From contig JACCQO010000008.1 of assembly GCA_015709205.1 (NCBI GenBank), forward strand, positions 90,906 through 154,905: a DNA stretch of 64,000 nucleotides, read 5' to 3'. This DNA comes from Desulfovibrionaceae bacterium. Lineage in GTDB: Bacteria; Desulfobacterota; Desulfovibrionia; Desulfovibrionales; Desulfovibrionaceae. Shown in pieces: positions 33,503 to 43,874 of the stretch (within the stretch, counting starts at the first letter, position 1; each line of letters starts with the position of its first letter). The notes under the pieces were generated by a model that made no database searches, was not told where the DNA came from, and saw only the letters and a program-made list of their open reading frames with translations. A program made the position numbers and the translations under genes.

Positions 33503-35593
33503 TCATTCCTCGCGCATGCGCGTGATGACCCGGCGCAGGTCGTCGGCCATGCGCGCCAGGTCGCTCACCGCCGCGGCGGACTGGTTCATGGACGCCGCGG
33601 TCTCCGAGGCCACCACGTTGATGTTGCCCACGGCGTGGGCGATCTCCTCCGAGGCCGCGGACTGCTCCTCGCTGGCCGTGGCGATGGAGCGCACCTGGTC
33701 CGCCGAGTTGTCCACGGACACGAGGATCTTCTCCAGCGACCGGCCCGCCTCGTCGGCCAGTTCGGTGCTCCTGCCCACGGCCTCGGCCGCCTTCTGCATC
33801 ATCTCGATGTTCTGCCGCGCCCCCTGCTGGATGTTGCCCACCGCGGCCTCGACCTCCTTGGTGGCCGTGACGGTCTTTTCCGCCAGCTTGCGGACCTCGT
33901 CGGCGACCACGGCGAAGCCGCGCCCGGCCTCGCCCGCGCGCGCCGCCTCAATGGCCGCGTTGAGCGCCAGCAGGTTGGTCTGGTCCGCGATGTCGTTGAT
34001 CACCGTGATGATCTGGCCGATGGCCTCGGCCTGCGTGCCCAGGTCGCCCAGGGCCTGCTCCATGGCCTCGGTCTGCTGGTTGACCTGGGTGATGGCCCGC
34101 ACGGTCTGGTGGACCACGTCCGCGCCGCCCTCGGCCATCCGCTTGGCCTCCTCGGCGTGGCGCGCGGACTGCTCGGCGTTCTTGGCCACCTCCAGGACCG
34201 TGGCGTTCATCTCCTCGATGGCCGTGGCCGTCTCGGTGATCCGCTCGCGCTGCAGGTCCGTGCCCCGGCTGGCCTCCTCCACCTGGGACGAAAGCTCGTC
34301 CGTGGCCCCGGCCAACCGGTGCACGATGTCCCCGAGCGAATCCGCCACCTCGAGCATGCCCTCGCGCCGCGCGGACTCCGCCTGCGCACGCGCCTCCTCG
34401 GCCTCGGCCAGGGCGCGCTCCGCGGTGCGGGCCTTGTCCTCGGCGTCGTCGCGGGCCAGGTTGCAGGTGCCGACCATCCGCCCCAGGGCCTCGGAGGTCC
34501 GGTTCAGGGCCAGGAAGATGGTGCCCATCTCGTCGGAACGGCGCTCCCGGATGCGCCGCTCGTAGTCGCCCTCGCCGAGTGCGCCCAGAAAGGCGACGAC
34601 CTTGCGGACCGGCGCGACCACGATGCGCTGGGAGAGGACCCAGACCGCCGCGGCCACGAGCAGCAGACACGCCGCGAAGATCAGCCCGATCTCCAGCACC
34701 GAGTCCTCCACCGGGGCCATGATCTCCCGCTTGTCGATGAGCTCGATCAGCTTCCAGCCCAGCCGGGGGGAGGTGAAGACCGCGCCCAGGCTCTCCACGC
34801 CGTCCACGGTCACCTCGCGCACGCCGTCCGGGCCGGAGATGAGCCGGAAGAGGTGCTGCGACGTAAGGTCCTTGGCCTTCTTGAAGTTGGAGCCCTCGTG
34901 CCGCGGATCGGCCAGGACCACGCCGTCGTCCTGGACCAGGACCATGTACCCGGCCTTGCCGATCTTGATGCTCTTGACCAGGTCCGTAAGCTTCTTGAGC
35001 GAGATGTCCACGCCGACCACGCCCAGCGTCTGCCCGCCGCTCACGATGGGCCGGGTCACGCCGGCCACGGCCTCGCCGGTGGTGGACATGTAGGCCTTGG
35101 AGAGCGAGGGCCTGTCGCCGGCCTGCAGGGCCTCCACGTACCACGGCCGCTTGCGCGGGTCATAGCCCGCCGGCACGTAGCCGTCCTCCGCCGAGGTCAC
35201 GAAGGTGCCCGTCTGCGTTCCGAGATACACCTCCACGTAATTGGGGTGGGCGTCCTGAAGGAGCTTGAAGAACCGCACCGCCCGGTGCGCGACCGCATCG
35301 CTCTCCGGCACCACGGGGTGGACCTTTTCCTTGGTGGCCACATAGCTCAGCGTGATCTCCCCGCAACGGAGCGCCGTCTCGTGCTTGGCCAGCATGTCCG
35401 CGTTCATCATGCTTTCGTCGATGAACATGGTGATGGCCTTGTCCACCTGCGCCAGTTCGCCCTGCGCCGCGTGCTCGAAGGAGGCGAAGGACAGGGAGCG
35501 GATGTTTGCGCCGGTGATGAAGAAAATGAGAAACATGGGCACGGCGATGACGATGAAGATCGCCGCCATCAGTTTTGCCTTGATCGACTTCAT
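33503..35593 (-). CDS. Methyl-accepting chemotaxis protein with dCache_1 sensor
   Basis: Chemoreceptor of 696 residues: membrane helix (10-30), periplasmic double Cache (about 35-290), second helix (about 300-325), HAMP, then the signalling domain with the invariant tip [25 protein letters not shown]. The ligand pocket motif YDPRKRPWY and the later GVDISL are both present, as in the receptor at 18384, so the two may sense related small molecules with an amino or carboxylate group. GGAGGGG precedes ATG 35593. It is divergent from the adenylate cyclase gene, which carries the same type of sensor; an 8-8-8 inverted repeat lies between them. Confidence 0.95.
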   Translation of the reverse strand: MKSIKAKLMAAIFIVIAVPMFLIFFITGANIRSLSFASFEHAAQGELAQVDKAITMFIDESMMNADMLAKHETALRCGEITLSYVATKEKVHPVVPESDAVAHRAVRFFKLLQDAHPNYVEVYLGTQTGTFVTSAEDGYVPAGYDPRKRPWYVEALQAGDRPSLSKAYMSTTGEAVAGVTRPIVSGGQTLGVVGVDISLKKLTDLVKSIKIGKAGYMVLVQDDGVVLADPRHEGSNFKKAKDLTSQHLFRLISGPDGVREVTVDGVESLGAVFTSPRLGWKLIELIDKREIMAPVEDSVLEIGLIFAACLLLVAAAVWVLSQRIVVAPVRKVVAFLGALGEGDYERRIRERRSDEMGTIFLALNRTSEALGRMVGTCNLARDDAEDKARTAERALAEAEEARAQAESARREGMLEVADSLGDIVHRLAGATDELSSQVEEASRGTDLQRERITETATAIEEMNATVLEVAKNAEQSARHAEEAKRMAEGGADVVHQTVRAITQVNQQTEAMEQALGDLGTQAEAIGQIITVINDIADQTNLLALNAAIEAARAGEAGRGFAVVADEVRKLAEKTVTATKEVEAAVGNIQQGARQNIEMMQKAAEAVGRSTELADEAGRSLEKILVSVDNSADQVRSIATASEEQSAASEEIAHAVGNINVVASETAASMNQSAAAVSDLARMADDLRRVITRMREE

Positions 35594-35704
35594 GGCTTCC
35601 CCTCCATAACGGTTGGTCCAGGCTTGGACCGGCGCACGCTAGCAGGCCATCGGTTCTCCTGCGTAGAATTCGCATGAACGCCGCGTTACGATTGCAAGAA
35701 ATAT

Positions 35705-35728
35705 CGATATTGATCTTTACCAATATCG
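35705..35728. promoter_or_regulatory. Inverted repeat CGATATTG-N8-CAATATCG
   Basis: Perfect 8-bp arms separated by eight bases, in AT-rich DNA between the divergent chemoreceptor (start 35593) and adenylate cyclase (start 35930). The size and position fit an operator shared by both genes. The left arm is also part of a 12-bp palindrome AATATCGATATT (35700-35711). Confidence 0.5.
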
Positions 35729-35929
35729 TACAGGCAAGGGCCGCCAGCCGCCGCAACGCCCGGACCGCGCCGCATGGCGGGCACGGCCGGTCCGTCGGAA
35801 CCGAATCGCCAACTCCATGGAGAATAATAACTTCCTGGTCAGAAGTTCGGGATTGGGATAGATTGACCGTCTCGTGTGCACACCGTTGCGCACCCCTCGG
35901 ACACATCTGCGCAGAGGAGGCCGGACGCC

Positions 35930-38077
35930 GTGAAAAGGCCACGCCTGAGATCCCTGTTCATCCTGCTGTTCTTCAGCTCGGTGGCGATGCTGACCGGCGT
36001 CCTGGTCTGGTACAACTACACCTCCAGTTCGAAAGCCGCCCTGGAAATGGCCGGGGAGGTGATCCGCGGCGTGGGCGACAAGGTCGAACTCAAGGGCAGG
36101 CTCCTCTTCGGGCCCATCCGCGACATCGTCAGGACGCTCCCGCGCCAACCCGGCGCGACCCGGGTGCCCGAAGGGCTGGACCATCCGCTGCTGCCCTGCC
36201 TGCGCGGCAGCCTGCAGGACGAGCCGCAGATCTACTCCGTCTATTTCGGCTACCCCGACGGCGGCTTCTTCCAGCTAATCTCCCTGGCGAACCAGCCCGA
36301 CGTCGCAACGCGGCTGGGCGCGCCCGAGAAGGCGCCAATGGCCGCGCGCCACATCCTGGTCCGCGACGGGCGGCGGCTGGAAACCTGGTACTTCCTGGAC
36401 GCGCACGGCGGCGTCCTGGGCACGACCGCCCCCCTGCCCGCGACCTACGACCCGCGCACGCGGCCCTGGTACAGGGACGCCGCGGACGGCGAGAGCGCGT
36501 CCTGGACCTTGCCCTACGTGTTCAGCAGCACCGGCGAACTGGGACTGACCGCCTCGCGCCGGGTGCCCGGGGCCGAGGGCGTGGTCTTCGGGGTGGACCT
36601 GACCCTGGAATCCCTGTCCCGCTTCCTGCGCGCCGAGCGGCCAGGCCTCACGGGCGTTGCCGTGCTCTTCGAGGAAAACGGCAGGCTGATCGCCTACCAG
36701 GAGCCCGACGAGGTGGCCAAGGAGGAGATCGCGCCGGACGGCACCCGCCGCCTGACGCCCATGACCGTGCCCGAACTGCGCGCCCCGCTGGCGCGCGCCG
36801 CGTTCCGCCTGTTCCAGGACCACGGCCGCCACCCCGTGCCCATGACCCGGATCGACGTGGACGGCGAGGACGTGCTCTGCACCGTGCTGCCCCTGGTGCG
36901 CCTGGAGGGCGGGACCGGGTTCCTGGCCCTGGCCGCGCGCGCCGCGGACTTCACCGCGCCCATGGCCGAAACCCGCAACCGCAGCCTGCTCTTCTCCCTG
37001 GCCGTGCTCGTCGTCGGCGTGCTGCTGCTGTCCCTGATCGCCGGGCGCATGTCCAGCAAGCTGACCCGCCTGAGCATCGAGGCCGACCGCATCCGCAACC
37101 TGGAGTTCGATTCCACCGAGATCGTGCGCTCGCACATCGCGGAGGTGGACCGGCTGGGTCGCGCCGTGGCCGGCATGCGCGCGGCCCTGCAGTCCTTCAA
37201 TCGCTACCTGCCCAAGGCCCTGGTGCGCCAGTTCATCAACTCCGGCCGCGAGCCCGCCCTGGGCGGCGAAGAGCGCGAGATCACGCTGCTCTTCACCGAC
37301 GTGGAGAACTTCACCCCGTTTTCCGAAACCGTCACGCCCGAAGACCTCATGGCCGTGATGTCCGAATACTTCCAGGCTGTGAGCCAGGCCATCCTGGACC
37401 AGGGCGGGACCATCGACAAATACATCGGCGACGCGATCATGGCCTTCTGGAACGCGCCCTTCGCCTCCGAGAACCACGTGGAGCACGCCTGCGTGGCCGC
37501 CCTGCTCCTGTCGCGCGCCTCCGAGGAGCTCAACGAACGCCGCGCCGCCGCGGACCAGCCCGCCCTGCGCACGCGCGTGGGGCTGCACTGCGGCCCGGCC
37601 GTGGTCGGCAACGTGGGCGCGGCCGACCGCATGAACTACACGGCCCTGGGCGCGACCGTGAACCACGCCAGCCGCATGGAGGGCCTGAACAAGTTCTACG
37701 GCACGCACATCCTGGCCAGCCGCACCATTCGCGAACGGGCCCACAAGCACTTCCTGTTCCGCTCCGTGGACGTGGTCGTGGCCAAGGGCACGCGCGACCC
37801 CATGCTCGTGTTCGAACTGGTGGGGGCCATGCCCCAGAGCCCCTACCCGGAGGTGGCCGCGCCCATGGCCCGGCTCGGATTCTGCGCGCGCTGGGAGCGG
37901 GCCGTGACGCTCTACCGCACCCAGCAGTGGGACCGCGCCCTGGCGGAATTCACAGCGCTGCAGGAACTGGCGCCCGACGACCACCTGGCCGCCATGTACT
38001 GCCAGCGCACCCGGCGGCTGCTGGAGAACAAGCCCGGCCGGGACTGGAAGGCGGTGCGTCGCTTCATGGAAAAATGA
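35930..38077 (+). CDS. Membrane adenylate/guanylate cyclase with dCache_1 sensor
   Basis: Class III nucleotide cyclase of 715 residues: membrane helix (8-30), periplasmic dCache (about 35-345, with YDPRTRPWYRDA and FGVDLTL), second helix (about 355-375), HAMP, cyclase domain (about 430-630) with metal-binding Asp in LLFTDVENFTPFSE and YIGDAIMAFW, and ATALGATVNHASRMEGLNK-type base-recognition segment, then a short TPR-like tail. It should make cAMP in response to an extracellular ligand. GTG 35930 has AGGAGG eight bases upstream and starts MKRPRLRSLF; the frame from 35876 would add 18 unlikely residues. A hemerythrin gene follows 31 bases on. Confidence 0.92.
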   Translation: MKRPRLRSLFILLFFSSVAMLTGVLVWYNYTSSSKAALEMAGEVIRGVGDKVELKGRLLFGPIRDIVRTLPRQPGATRVPEGLDHPLLPCLRGSLQDEPQIYSVYFGYPDGGFFQLISLANQPDVATRLGAPEKAPMAARHILVRDGRRLETWYFLDAHGGVLGTTAPLPATYDPRTRPWYRDAADGESASWTLPYVFSSTGELGLTASRRVPGAEGVVFGVDLTLESLSRFLRAERPGLTGVAVLFEENGRLIAYQEPDEVAKEEIAPDGTRRLTPMTVPELRAPLARAAFRLFQDHGRHPVPMTRIDVDGEDVLCTVLPLVRLEGGTGFLALAARAADFTAPMAETRNRSLLFSLAVLVVGVLLLSLIAGRMSSKLTRLSIEADRIRNLEFDSTEIVRSHIAEVDRLGRAVAGMRAALQSFNRYLPKALVRQFINSGREPALGGEEREITLLFTDVENFTPFSETVTPEDLMAVMSEYFQAVSQAILDQGGTIDKYIGDAIMAFWNAPFASENHVEHACVAALLLSRASEELNERRAAADQPALRTRVGLHCGPAVVGNVGAADRMNYTALGATVNHASRMEGLNKFYGTHILASRTIRERAHKHFLFRSVDVVVAKGTRDPMLVFELVGAMPQSPYPEVAAPMARLGFCARWERAVTLYRTQQWDRALAEFTALQELAPDDHLAAMYCQRTRRLLENKPGRDWKAVRRFMEK

Positions 38078-38108
38078 CGCCCGGAACGGGCGCAAGGAGG
38101 GGGGACCG

Positions 38109-38504
38109 ATGCTGCAGTGGACCGAAGCCATGTCCGTGGGCAACGAGGAGGTCGATGCCCAGCACAAGCGGCTGCTGGCCCTGGTGGGCGAAACCGAGGA
38201 GATGGTCCGGGCCGGGGCGGGGCACGAGGCCATGCAGCGGGCGCTCAAGGAGCTCTGCGACTACGTGGTGGTCCATTTCGCCACCGAGGAGGCGCTCATG
38301 GACCCTGAAACCTATCCGGAGTACGTCCGCCACCTCGGCGAGCACATGGAGTGCACCACCCGGGCGCTGGACTTCCTGGAGAGCTTCAGCGAGGGCCGGG
38401 GCGCCGAGCCCGCGGAGTTCCTGAGCTTCGCCGGAGACTGGATCATGGAGCACGTCCTGGACACGGACCAGACCCTGCGCCGGTTCCTGGAACGCGCGCG
38501 CTGA
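38109..38504 (+). CDS. Bacteriohemerythrin
   Basis: Di-iron oxygen-binding protein of 131 residues. All seven ligands of the hemerythrin site are present: His19, His56, Glu60, His75, His79, His115 and Asp120. AAGGAGG precedes ATG 38109. Single-domain hemerythrins in anaerobes carry or scavenge O2 (or NO). It sits 31 bases after the cyclase and 210 bases before a hybrid kinase, probably in the same transcript as the cyclase. The gap 38505-38715 shows no gene and no clear terminator. Confidence 0.96.
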   Translation: MLQWTEAMSVGNEEVDAQHKRLLALVGETEEMVRAGAGHEAMQRALKELCDYVVVHFATEEALMDPETYPEYVRHLGEHMECTTRALDFLESFSEGRGAEPAEFLSFAGDWIMEHVLDTDQTLRRFLERAR

Positions 38505-38715
38505 GCCCGTTTCCACCCAGGCGCGCGACCGCCCGCCGCGACGTTCCGGGGGAGCGCCCGCCCGGTCGCGGCTTGAGGCCCGGCGCGGTTGCGTGTAGCA
38601 TCGGCAGCATCCGCCCCTGCGGCCTTCGGGGGCGGCGGGTCGGGCCGCGCGGCGGCGACCCGGCGCACCCTTTCCTGCAACGCCAGAGCGCAAGACCAGC
38701 GGGGGCAGGCGCGTC

Positions 38716-41700
38716 ATGAGCACGAGCTTTCTCTTCCAACTGATCAACAACGCCGCCCTGCTCCTTGCCCTGGGGCTGCTGTACGGCTTCGCCATCAACC
38801 TCCGGCGGGAGTCCCCGGCCGGGCGGCTGGCCCTGGGACTCGCCCTGGGCGTGATCGGCATCGCGGTCATGCTCAACCCGGTGGTCCTGGTTCCCGGGAT
38901 CGTCTACGACACGCGCTCGATCCTCATTTCCATCGCCGGCCTGTTCTTCGGCGCCCTGCCCACGGCCGTGGCCATGGCCATGACCGCCGCCCTGCGGCTG
39001 GCCCAGGGCGGCCTGGGCGCGTGGACCGGAGCCGGCGTCATCCTGGCCTCCGGCCTCACCGGGCTTGCCTGGCGCCACCTGCGCGGCCGCAGCCTCGAAC
39101 GCATGGGGCTCCTCGAACTCTACCTCTTCGGCGCCCTGGTGCACGTGGTCATGCTCCTGTGCATGCTCACCCTGCCCGGAAACATGGCCCTGAAGGTGAT
39201 TTCCGGGATCTACCTGCCCGTGTTGCTGATCTATCCCGCGGCCACCGCCCTGCTGGGCAAGACCCTGCTCCTCCAACTGGCCCGCAAGGTCATGGCCCGG
39301 CAACTGCGGGAACACGAAGCGCGCTACAGAAGCCTGTTCGAGAACAACCACGCCGTGATGCTGCTCGTGGACCCGCACGGCGGGTCCATCGTGGACGCCA
39401 ACCCCGCTGCGGAGAGCTATTACGGCTGGCCCAGGGAGCAGCTCACGCGCAAGAACATCTCCGAGATCAACGTCCTGCCGCGCGAGGAGATCGAGGCGGC
39501 CATGCGCCGGGCCGCCGAACGCGGCCAGAACCGCTTCTCCTTCCGGCACCGGCGCGCCGACGGCTCGGAGCGCGACGTGCAGGTCTACAGCGGCCGCATC
39601 CAGGTCGAGGCGCGCCCCCTGCTCTACTCGATCGTCTTCGACGTCACGGAACAGCGGGAGGCCGAACTGGCCCAGCGCAAGAGCGAGGAGCTGCAGCGCG
39701 CCATCGTCACCATCTCGCCCGCGGCCCTTTACGGCGTGGACCTGCGGGGCATGGTCACGGTCTGGAACCCGGCGGCCGAGCGCATCTTCGGCTGGAGTGC
39801 GGAGGAGGTCATGGGTGCGCCCCTGCCCATCGTGCCCGAGGAGCACGCGGACCAATTCCAGGAACTGCGCAACCGCACCCTGGGCGGCGAGCGATTCACC
39901 AACCTGGAGGTCCGGCGCCGCCGCAAGGACGGCACGCTGTTCGACTGCAGCCTCTCCACCGCGGCCCTGCTGAACGATGCCGGGGAAACCGTGGGCATCA
40001 TGGCCGTGATCGAGGACATCACCGAGCGCAAGCAGGCCGAGCGGGCCCTCAAGCACAGCGAGGAAAACTACCGCATCACCCTGCAGTCCATCGGCGACGC
40101 GGTCATCGCCACGGACACCCACGGCGACGTGCGGCACCTGAACGCGGTGGCCGCGGAGCTGACCGGCTGGCCCGAGGCCGAGGCCCTGGGCCGCCCCCTG
40201 GCCGAAATCTTCCCGATCATCAACGAGGACACGCGGCTGCCCGTGGAGAGCCCGCTGGTCAAGGTGCTCGCCGAGGGCGTGGTCGTGGGGTTGGCCAACC
40301 ACACGCTGCTCGTGTCCCGGGACGGCCGCGAGGTGCCCATCGCCGACAGCGGCGCGCCCATCTTCGACGACCGGGGCCGCATCGAGGGCGTGGTCCTCGT
40401 GTTCCGCGACCAGACCGCCGAACGCGCGGACAAGCGCCGCATCCGCGAGAGCGAACGCAAGTACCGCCAGCTCTACGGCTCCATCCGCGACGCCATCGTC
40501 GTGGCCGACATGGACAGGACGATCATCGACTGCAACCCCTCGTGCCTGGAGCTCTTCGGCTATGCCAAGAGCGAGATCGTGGGCAACAAGAGCCTGCTGC
40601 TCTACGCCGACGAACGGGAATTCGAACAGGTGGGCAGGACCCTGGGCGGCCAGATGCTCGGCACCGGCTTCTTCTACTCCGCGTGGTTCCGGAAAAAGAA
40701 CGGCGAGACGTTTCCCGGCGAGACCAGCGTCTACTTCCGGCGCGACGACGAGGGCCGGGTCACGGGCTTCGTGGGGCTGATCCGCGACGTCACGGACCGC
40801 AAACAGGCCGAGGAATCGCTCCTGGCCACCAACCGGGAGCTGGAGGAGGCCATCACCCGCGCCGAGGCCCTGGCCGAGGAGGCCCAGGCCGCCAACCGCG
40901 CCAAGAGCGAGTTCCTGGCCAACATGAGCCACGAACTGCGCACCCCGCTCAACGGCGCCATGGGCATGCTCCAGCTCCTGCAGGCCCAGTCCCTGAACGC
41001 CGAGGCCGCGGAATGCGTGGAGATGGCCCTGACCTCCTCCGAACACCTCCTGCATCTGCTCGAGGACATTCTGGACCTCTCCCGCGTGGAGGCCGGGCGC
41101 ATGGAGATCGCGGCCCGGGAATTCGAACTGGCCGAGGCCCTGCGCTTCGTGACCGGCCTCTACGGCCACCAGGCCCGCGACAGGGGCATCCGCCTGGCCA
41201 CCGACATCGCCGAGGACCTGCCCGAGGAACTCGTGGGCGACCCCATCCGGCTGCGCCAGATCCTGGTCAACCTCGTCGGCAACGCGGTCAAGTTCACGGA
41301 ACGCGGCGAGGTGGAGCTCTCGGTGCGCCGCCGCGGTCCGGCCCGCGCGGCGGAGGACGGCGACGGCAAAACCGTGGAACTGCTCTTCGGCGTGCGCGAC
41401 ACCGGGGTCGGCATCCCGAGGGACATGCTCGAACGGGTCTTCGAACCCTTCACCCAGGTGGACGGCACGCTGACCAGAAGCTACGGCGGCACCGGCCTGG
41501 GGCTGGCCGTGGTCGCGCGCCTGGTGGACCTGATGGACGGCGAGATAACCCTGGAGAGCGAGGTGGGCGTGGGCACCCGCGCGCTGGTGCGCCTGCCCTT
41601 CCGCCTGCCCGCCGAACCCGGCGGGCGCGAACGCCGCGCGGCCGACGCCCCGCCCGCGGCCGCGACCGCGCCGCTGCGCATCCTGGTGGCCGAGGACGAC

Positions 41701-42045
41701 GAGGTCAACTCCCTGTTCCTGCAACGCAGCCTGCAAAAGCTGGGGCACACGGCCACGGTGGTGCGCAACGGCAAGGGCGTGCTGGAACTGCTCGCCCGCC
41801 AGGACTTCGACTGCATCCTCATGGACATCCAGATGCCGACCATGGACGGGATGGAGGCCACCGCGGCCATCCGCCGCTCAACCGAACTGGGGGAAAAGGC
41901 GCGCATCCCCATCGTCGCGCTCACGGCCCACGCCATGAGCGGCGACCGCGAAAAATTCCTGGAGGCGGGCATGAACGACTACATCTCCAAACCCATCAGC
42001 ATCCGCGGCCTGCGCGAGGTGCTGGCGCGCGCCCTGGCCCGCTGA
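38716..42045 (+). CDS. Hybrid sensor kinase with LytS-type membrane domain and multiple PAS domains
   Basis: Hybrid histidine kinase of 1109 residues. The N-terminal 195 residues form a 5TM-5TMR_LYT sensor (GIVYDTRSILISIAGLFFGALPT). At least four PAS domains follow (starting near 200, 325, 450 and 585), then HisKA with NMSHELRTPLNG (His near 739), a GHKL ATPase domain ([16 protein letters not shown]) and a C-terminal receiver (phospho-Asp near 1037 in ILMDIQMPTMDG). No output domain is attached, so a separate phosphotransfer protein is needed. LytS domains sense cell-envelope or pyruvate-like signals in other bacteria; here the cue is unknown. It is followed by the unknown protein at 42171. 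Confidence 0.93.
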   Translation: MSTSFLFQLINNAALLLALGLLYGFAINLRRESPAGRLALGLALGVIGIAVMLNPVVLVPGIVYDTRSILISIAGLFFGALPTAVAMAMTAALRLAQGGLGAWTGAGVILASGLTGLAWRHLRGRSLERMGLLELYLFGALVHVVMLLCMLTLPGNMALKVISGIYLPVLLIYPAATALLGKTLLLQLARKVMARQLREHEARYRSLFENNHAVMLLVDPHGGSIVDANPAAESYYGWPREQLTRKNISEINVLPREEIEAAMRRAAERGQNRFSFRHRRADGSERDVQVYSGRIQVEARPLLYSIVFDVTEQREAELAQRKSEELQRAIVTISPAALYGVDLRGMVTVWNPAAERIFGWSAEEVMGAPLPIVPEEHADQFQELRNRTLGGERFTNLEVRRRRKDGTLFDCSLSTAALLNDAGETVGIMAVIEDITERKQAERALKHSEENYRITLQSIGDAVIATDTHGDVRHLNAVAAELTGWPEAEALGRPLAEIFPIINEDTRLPVESPLVKVLAEGVVVGLANHTLLVSRDGREVPIADSGAPIFDDRGRIEGVVLVFRDQTAERADKRRIRESERKYRQLYGSIRDAIVVADMDRTIIDCNPSCLELFGYAKSEIVGNKSLLLYADEREFEQVGRTLGGQMLGTGFFYSAWFRKKNGETFPGETSVYFRRDDEGRVTGFVGLIRDVTDRKQAEESLLATNRELEEAITRAEALAEEAQAANRAKSEFLANMSHELRTPLNGAMGMLQLLQAQSLNAEAAECVEMALTSSEHLLHLLEDILDLSRVEAGRMEIAAREFELAEALRFVTGLYGHQARDRGIRLATDIAEDLPEELVGDPIRLRQILVNLVGNAVKFTERGEVELSVRRRGPARAAEDGDGKTVELLFGVRDTGVGIPRDMLERVFEPFTQVDGTLTRSYGGTGLGLAVVARLVDLMDGEITLESEVGVGTRALVRLPFRLPAEPGGRERRAADAPPAAATAPLRILVAEDDEVNSLFLQRSLQKLGHTATVVRNGKGVLELLARQDFDCILMDIQMPTMDGMEATAAIRRSTELGEKARIPIVALTAHAMSGDREKFLEAGMNDYISKPISIRGLREVLARALAR

Positions 42046-42136
42046 GCGCGCGGCCGGCGACGCGGGTGGAGAGCCGGGAGGCGTTGGCCTGGACCGTGTC
42101 CGCCCGCCATTATGAGCAATCTTGTCATCGGTGGAT

Positions 42137-42163
42137 TAAGACGCCGTAACCCCATGCCGATAG
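42137..42163 (+). promoter_or_regulatory. Sigma-28-like promoter overlapping the ribosome site of the next gene
   Basis: TAAG (42137-42140), 15 bases, GCCGATAG (42156-42163) matches 10 of 12 bases of the flagellar consensus TAAA-N15-GCCGATAA. The start site would fall on or beside ATG 42171, giving a leaderless message, so the match may be chance or the true start codon lies further in. Confidence 0.35.
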
Positions 42164-42170
42164 GAGGGGT

Positions 42171-43874
42171 ATGGGATACGCCATCGACAGCACCTCCCTG
42201 CCGACCGCCACGCAGACCACCGGGACGGGCGGCAGCCGTTACGCGGGCCAGTACGGCCGCTCCGGCGCGGCCGCCTCGTCCGCGGACACGGTTTCCATCT
42301 CCTCCGCCGCCAAGGAAAAACTGGCCGCCCTGCGCGCCTCCTCCTCCGTGTCCGCCTCCTCGTCGTCCGCGTCTTCCGCCGCCTCGGCCGACGGAGACAC
42401 CGACGCCACCAAAAGCCTCTGGGAAAGCCGCCTGGGACTGACCAACGGCACCACCACCCTGGCCGACGGCACGCGCCGCGTCGTCAGCATCGAGGACGGG
42501 CACCTCGAGGTCCAGGAGTATTTGGGCTCCCGGCTCACGCGCACCATCACCGGCGACGTGGCCGGCTCGGGCTTCGTGCTCGACGCGGAAATCTACGACG
42601 AGGACGGCCGCGTGAGCCAGGTCGTGCACACCGAGGTCTCCCACCTGGAGGAAAAGACCGCGGTCATGAAGCGCAACATCCAGTGGATGGACGGCGACAC
42701 GCTCACGCGGGAAATGTACGAAAGCATGTCCCTTACCTCGGAAACCGATCCCGTGCCCGACCTGGGCGGCCTGCTCACCTCGGCCATGGGCGAGGCGGCC
42801 ACGGAGGACGGTCCCGGGCTCGCCGCCATTTCTCCGATGAGCCTGGACGAAAACATTCTCAGCTACTCGGCCTCCATCCAGGAATACGCGGGCGGCGTCC
42901 TGCGCATGGACACCAGCATCGAACGCAACTCCAAATACTCCAACGAGACCAACCACTCGGACCACGAGGTCGCGGGCCGTCCCGGGAAAAGCACCACCGA
43001 ACTGGCCCACTCCACCGGCCTGATCGTCAACACCCGCGAATACGACGCCTCCGGACAACTGATCCGGACCGTGAATTTCGAGGACGACCAAAAGGACAGC
43101 AACGCCCCCGAAGGCGGCGTGCTGCGCCAGTCGCTCAACGTGTCCTGGTACTCGCACGGTGAGCTCGTCAAGCAGAGCTCCGGCAGCCTGACCCTGAAGG
43201 AGACCAAGGAGAGCAAGCTCGACGAGCGCCCGAGCCTGCTGGACATGCTCGGGGTGGAACAGGACGACTACGCCGCCGCGACCCGCGGCGACGAACAGGG
43301 CATCATGGACGCCATGGGCCTGGACGGCGCCCTGGACGTGGGCCGCTTCAACCGCGCCGAACGCCGCGGCATCGCCAAGGGCAAGTACAACGCGGCGGAA
43401 AAGATCGCCGACTACGGCGCGCGCGACCAGCCCTACAGCATCACCTGGCGCAACGAGATCTTTGCGGACGGCGAAATGGTGGCCAGCCAGGAAGATTCGG
43501 AATCCGCCGTGCCCAACCCCTTCGCCCGAGGTCCGGGTTTCCGCGTGGGCGGCGGGCTGACCGAAGACCTGCAGCCCCCGACCCTGCGCCGCACGAGCCA
43601 CACGGACACCAGCTACGAGGACGGCAGGGTCCGCCGCCAGGGCACGGTCACCTCCCGCGAGTTCGTGGAAGAGGACGAGGACGGGCCGGACCGGCTCAAG
43701 ACCGTCACCACCGGCGAGCTGACGGGCGACACGGAACGCCGGTCCGCCACCCGCGTCCTGGACGGCGGCCTCGGAGCCCACGACGCCGAAGCCCACAAGG
43801 CCGCCCGATCCATGGGCCTGGAAATGGACCTCGCCCTCCACGACCTCTACGAGACCCTCGGCCCCACCGTGTAG
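42171..43874 (+). CDS. Unknown acidic, Ser/Asp/Glu-rich protein (567 residues)
   Basis: I do not recognise this protein. It is hydrophilic with no signal peptide or membrane helix. Residues 1-80 are low-complexity (Ser, Ala, Thr, Gly) and contain SADTVSISSAAKEKLAAL, similar to the short D-x-V-x-I-S-x-x-A motif near the N-termini of some flagellar-regulon proteins such as FlgM. The rest is a repetitive pattern of short beta-like segments with recurring ...TREYDASGQLIRTVNFED... or ...YDEDGRVSQVVHTEV... units, reminiscent of YD/RHS-like strands. AGGAGG precedes ATG 42171. Codon use matches the neighbours. No terminator is obvious before 44222. Confidence 0.75.
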   Translation: MGYAIDSTSLPTATQTTGTGGSRYAGQYGRSGAAASSADTVSISSAAKEKLAALRASSSVSASSSSASSAASADGDTDATKSLWESRLGLTNGTTTLADGTRRVVSIEDGHLEVQEYLGSRLTRTITGDVAGSGFVLDAEIYDEDGRVSQVVHTEVSHLEEKTAVMKRNIQWMDGDTLTREMYESMSLTSETDPVPDLGGLLTSAMGEAATEDGPGLAAISPMSLDENILSYSASIQEYAGGVLRMDTSIERNSKYSNETNHSDHEVAGRPGKSTTELAHSTGLIVNTREYDASGQLIRTVNFEDDQKDSNAPEGGVLRQSLNVSWYSHGELVKQSSGSLTLKETKESKLDERPSLLDMLGVEQDDYAAATRGDEQGIMDAMGLDGALDVGRFNRAERRGIAKGKYNAAEKIADYGARDQPYSITWRNEIFADGEMVASQEDSESAVPNPFARGPGFRVGGGLTEDLQPPTLRRTSHTDTSYEDGRVRRQGTVTSREFVEEDEDGPDRLKTVTTGELTGDTERRSATRVLDGGLGAHDAEAHKAARSMGLEMDLALHDLYETLGPTV

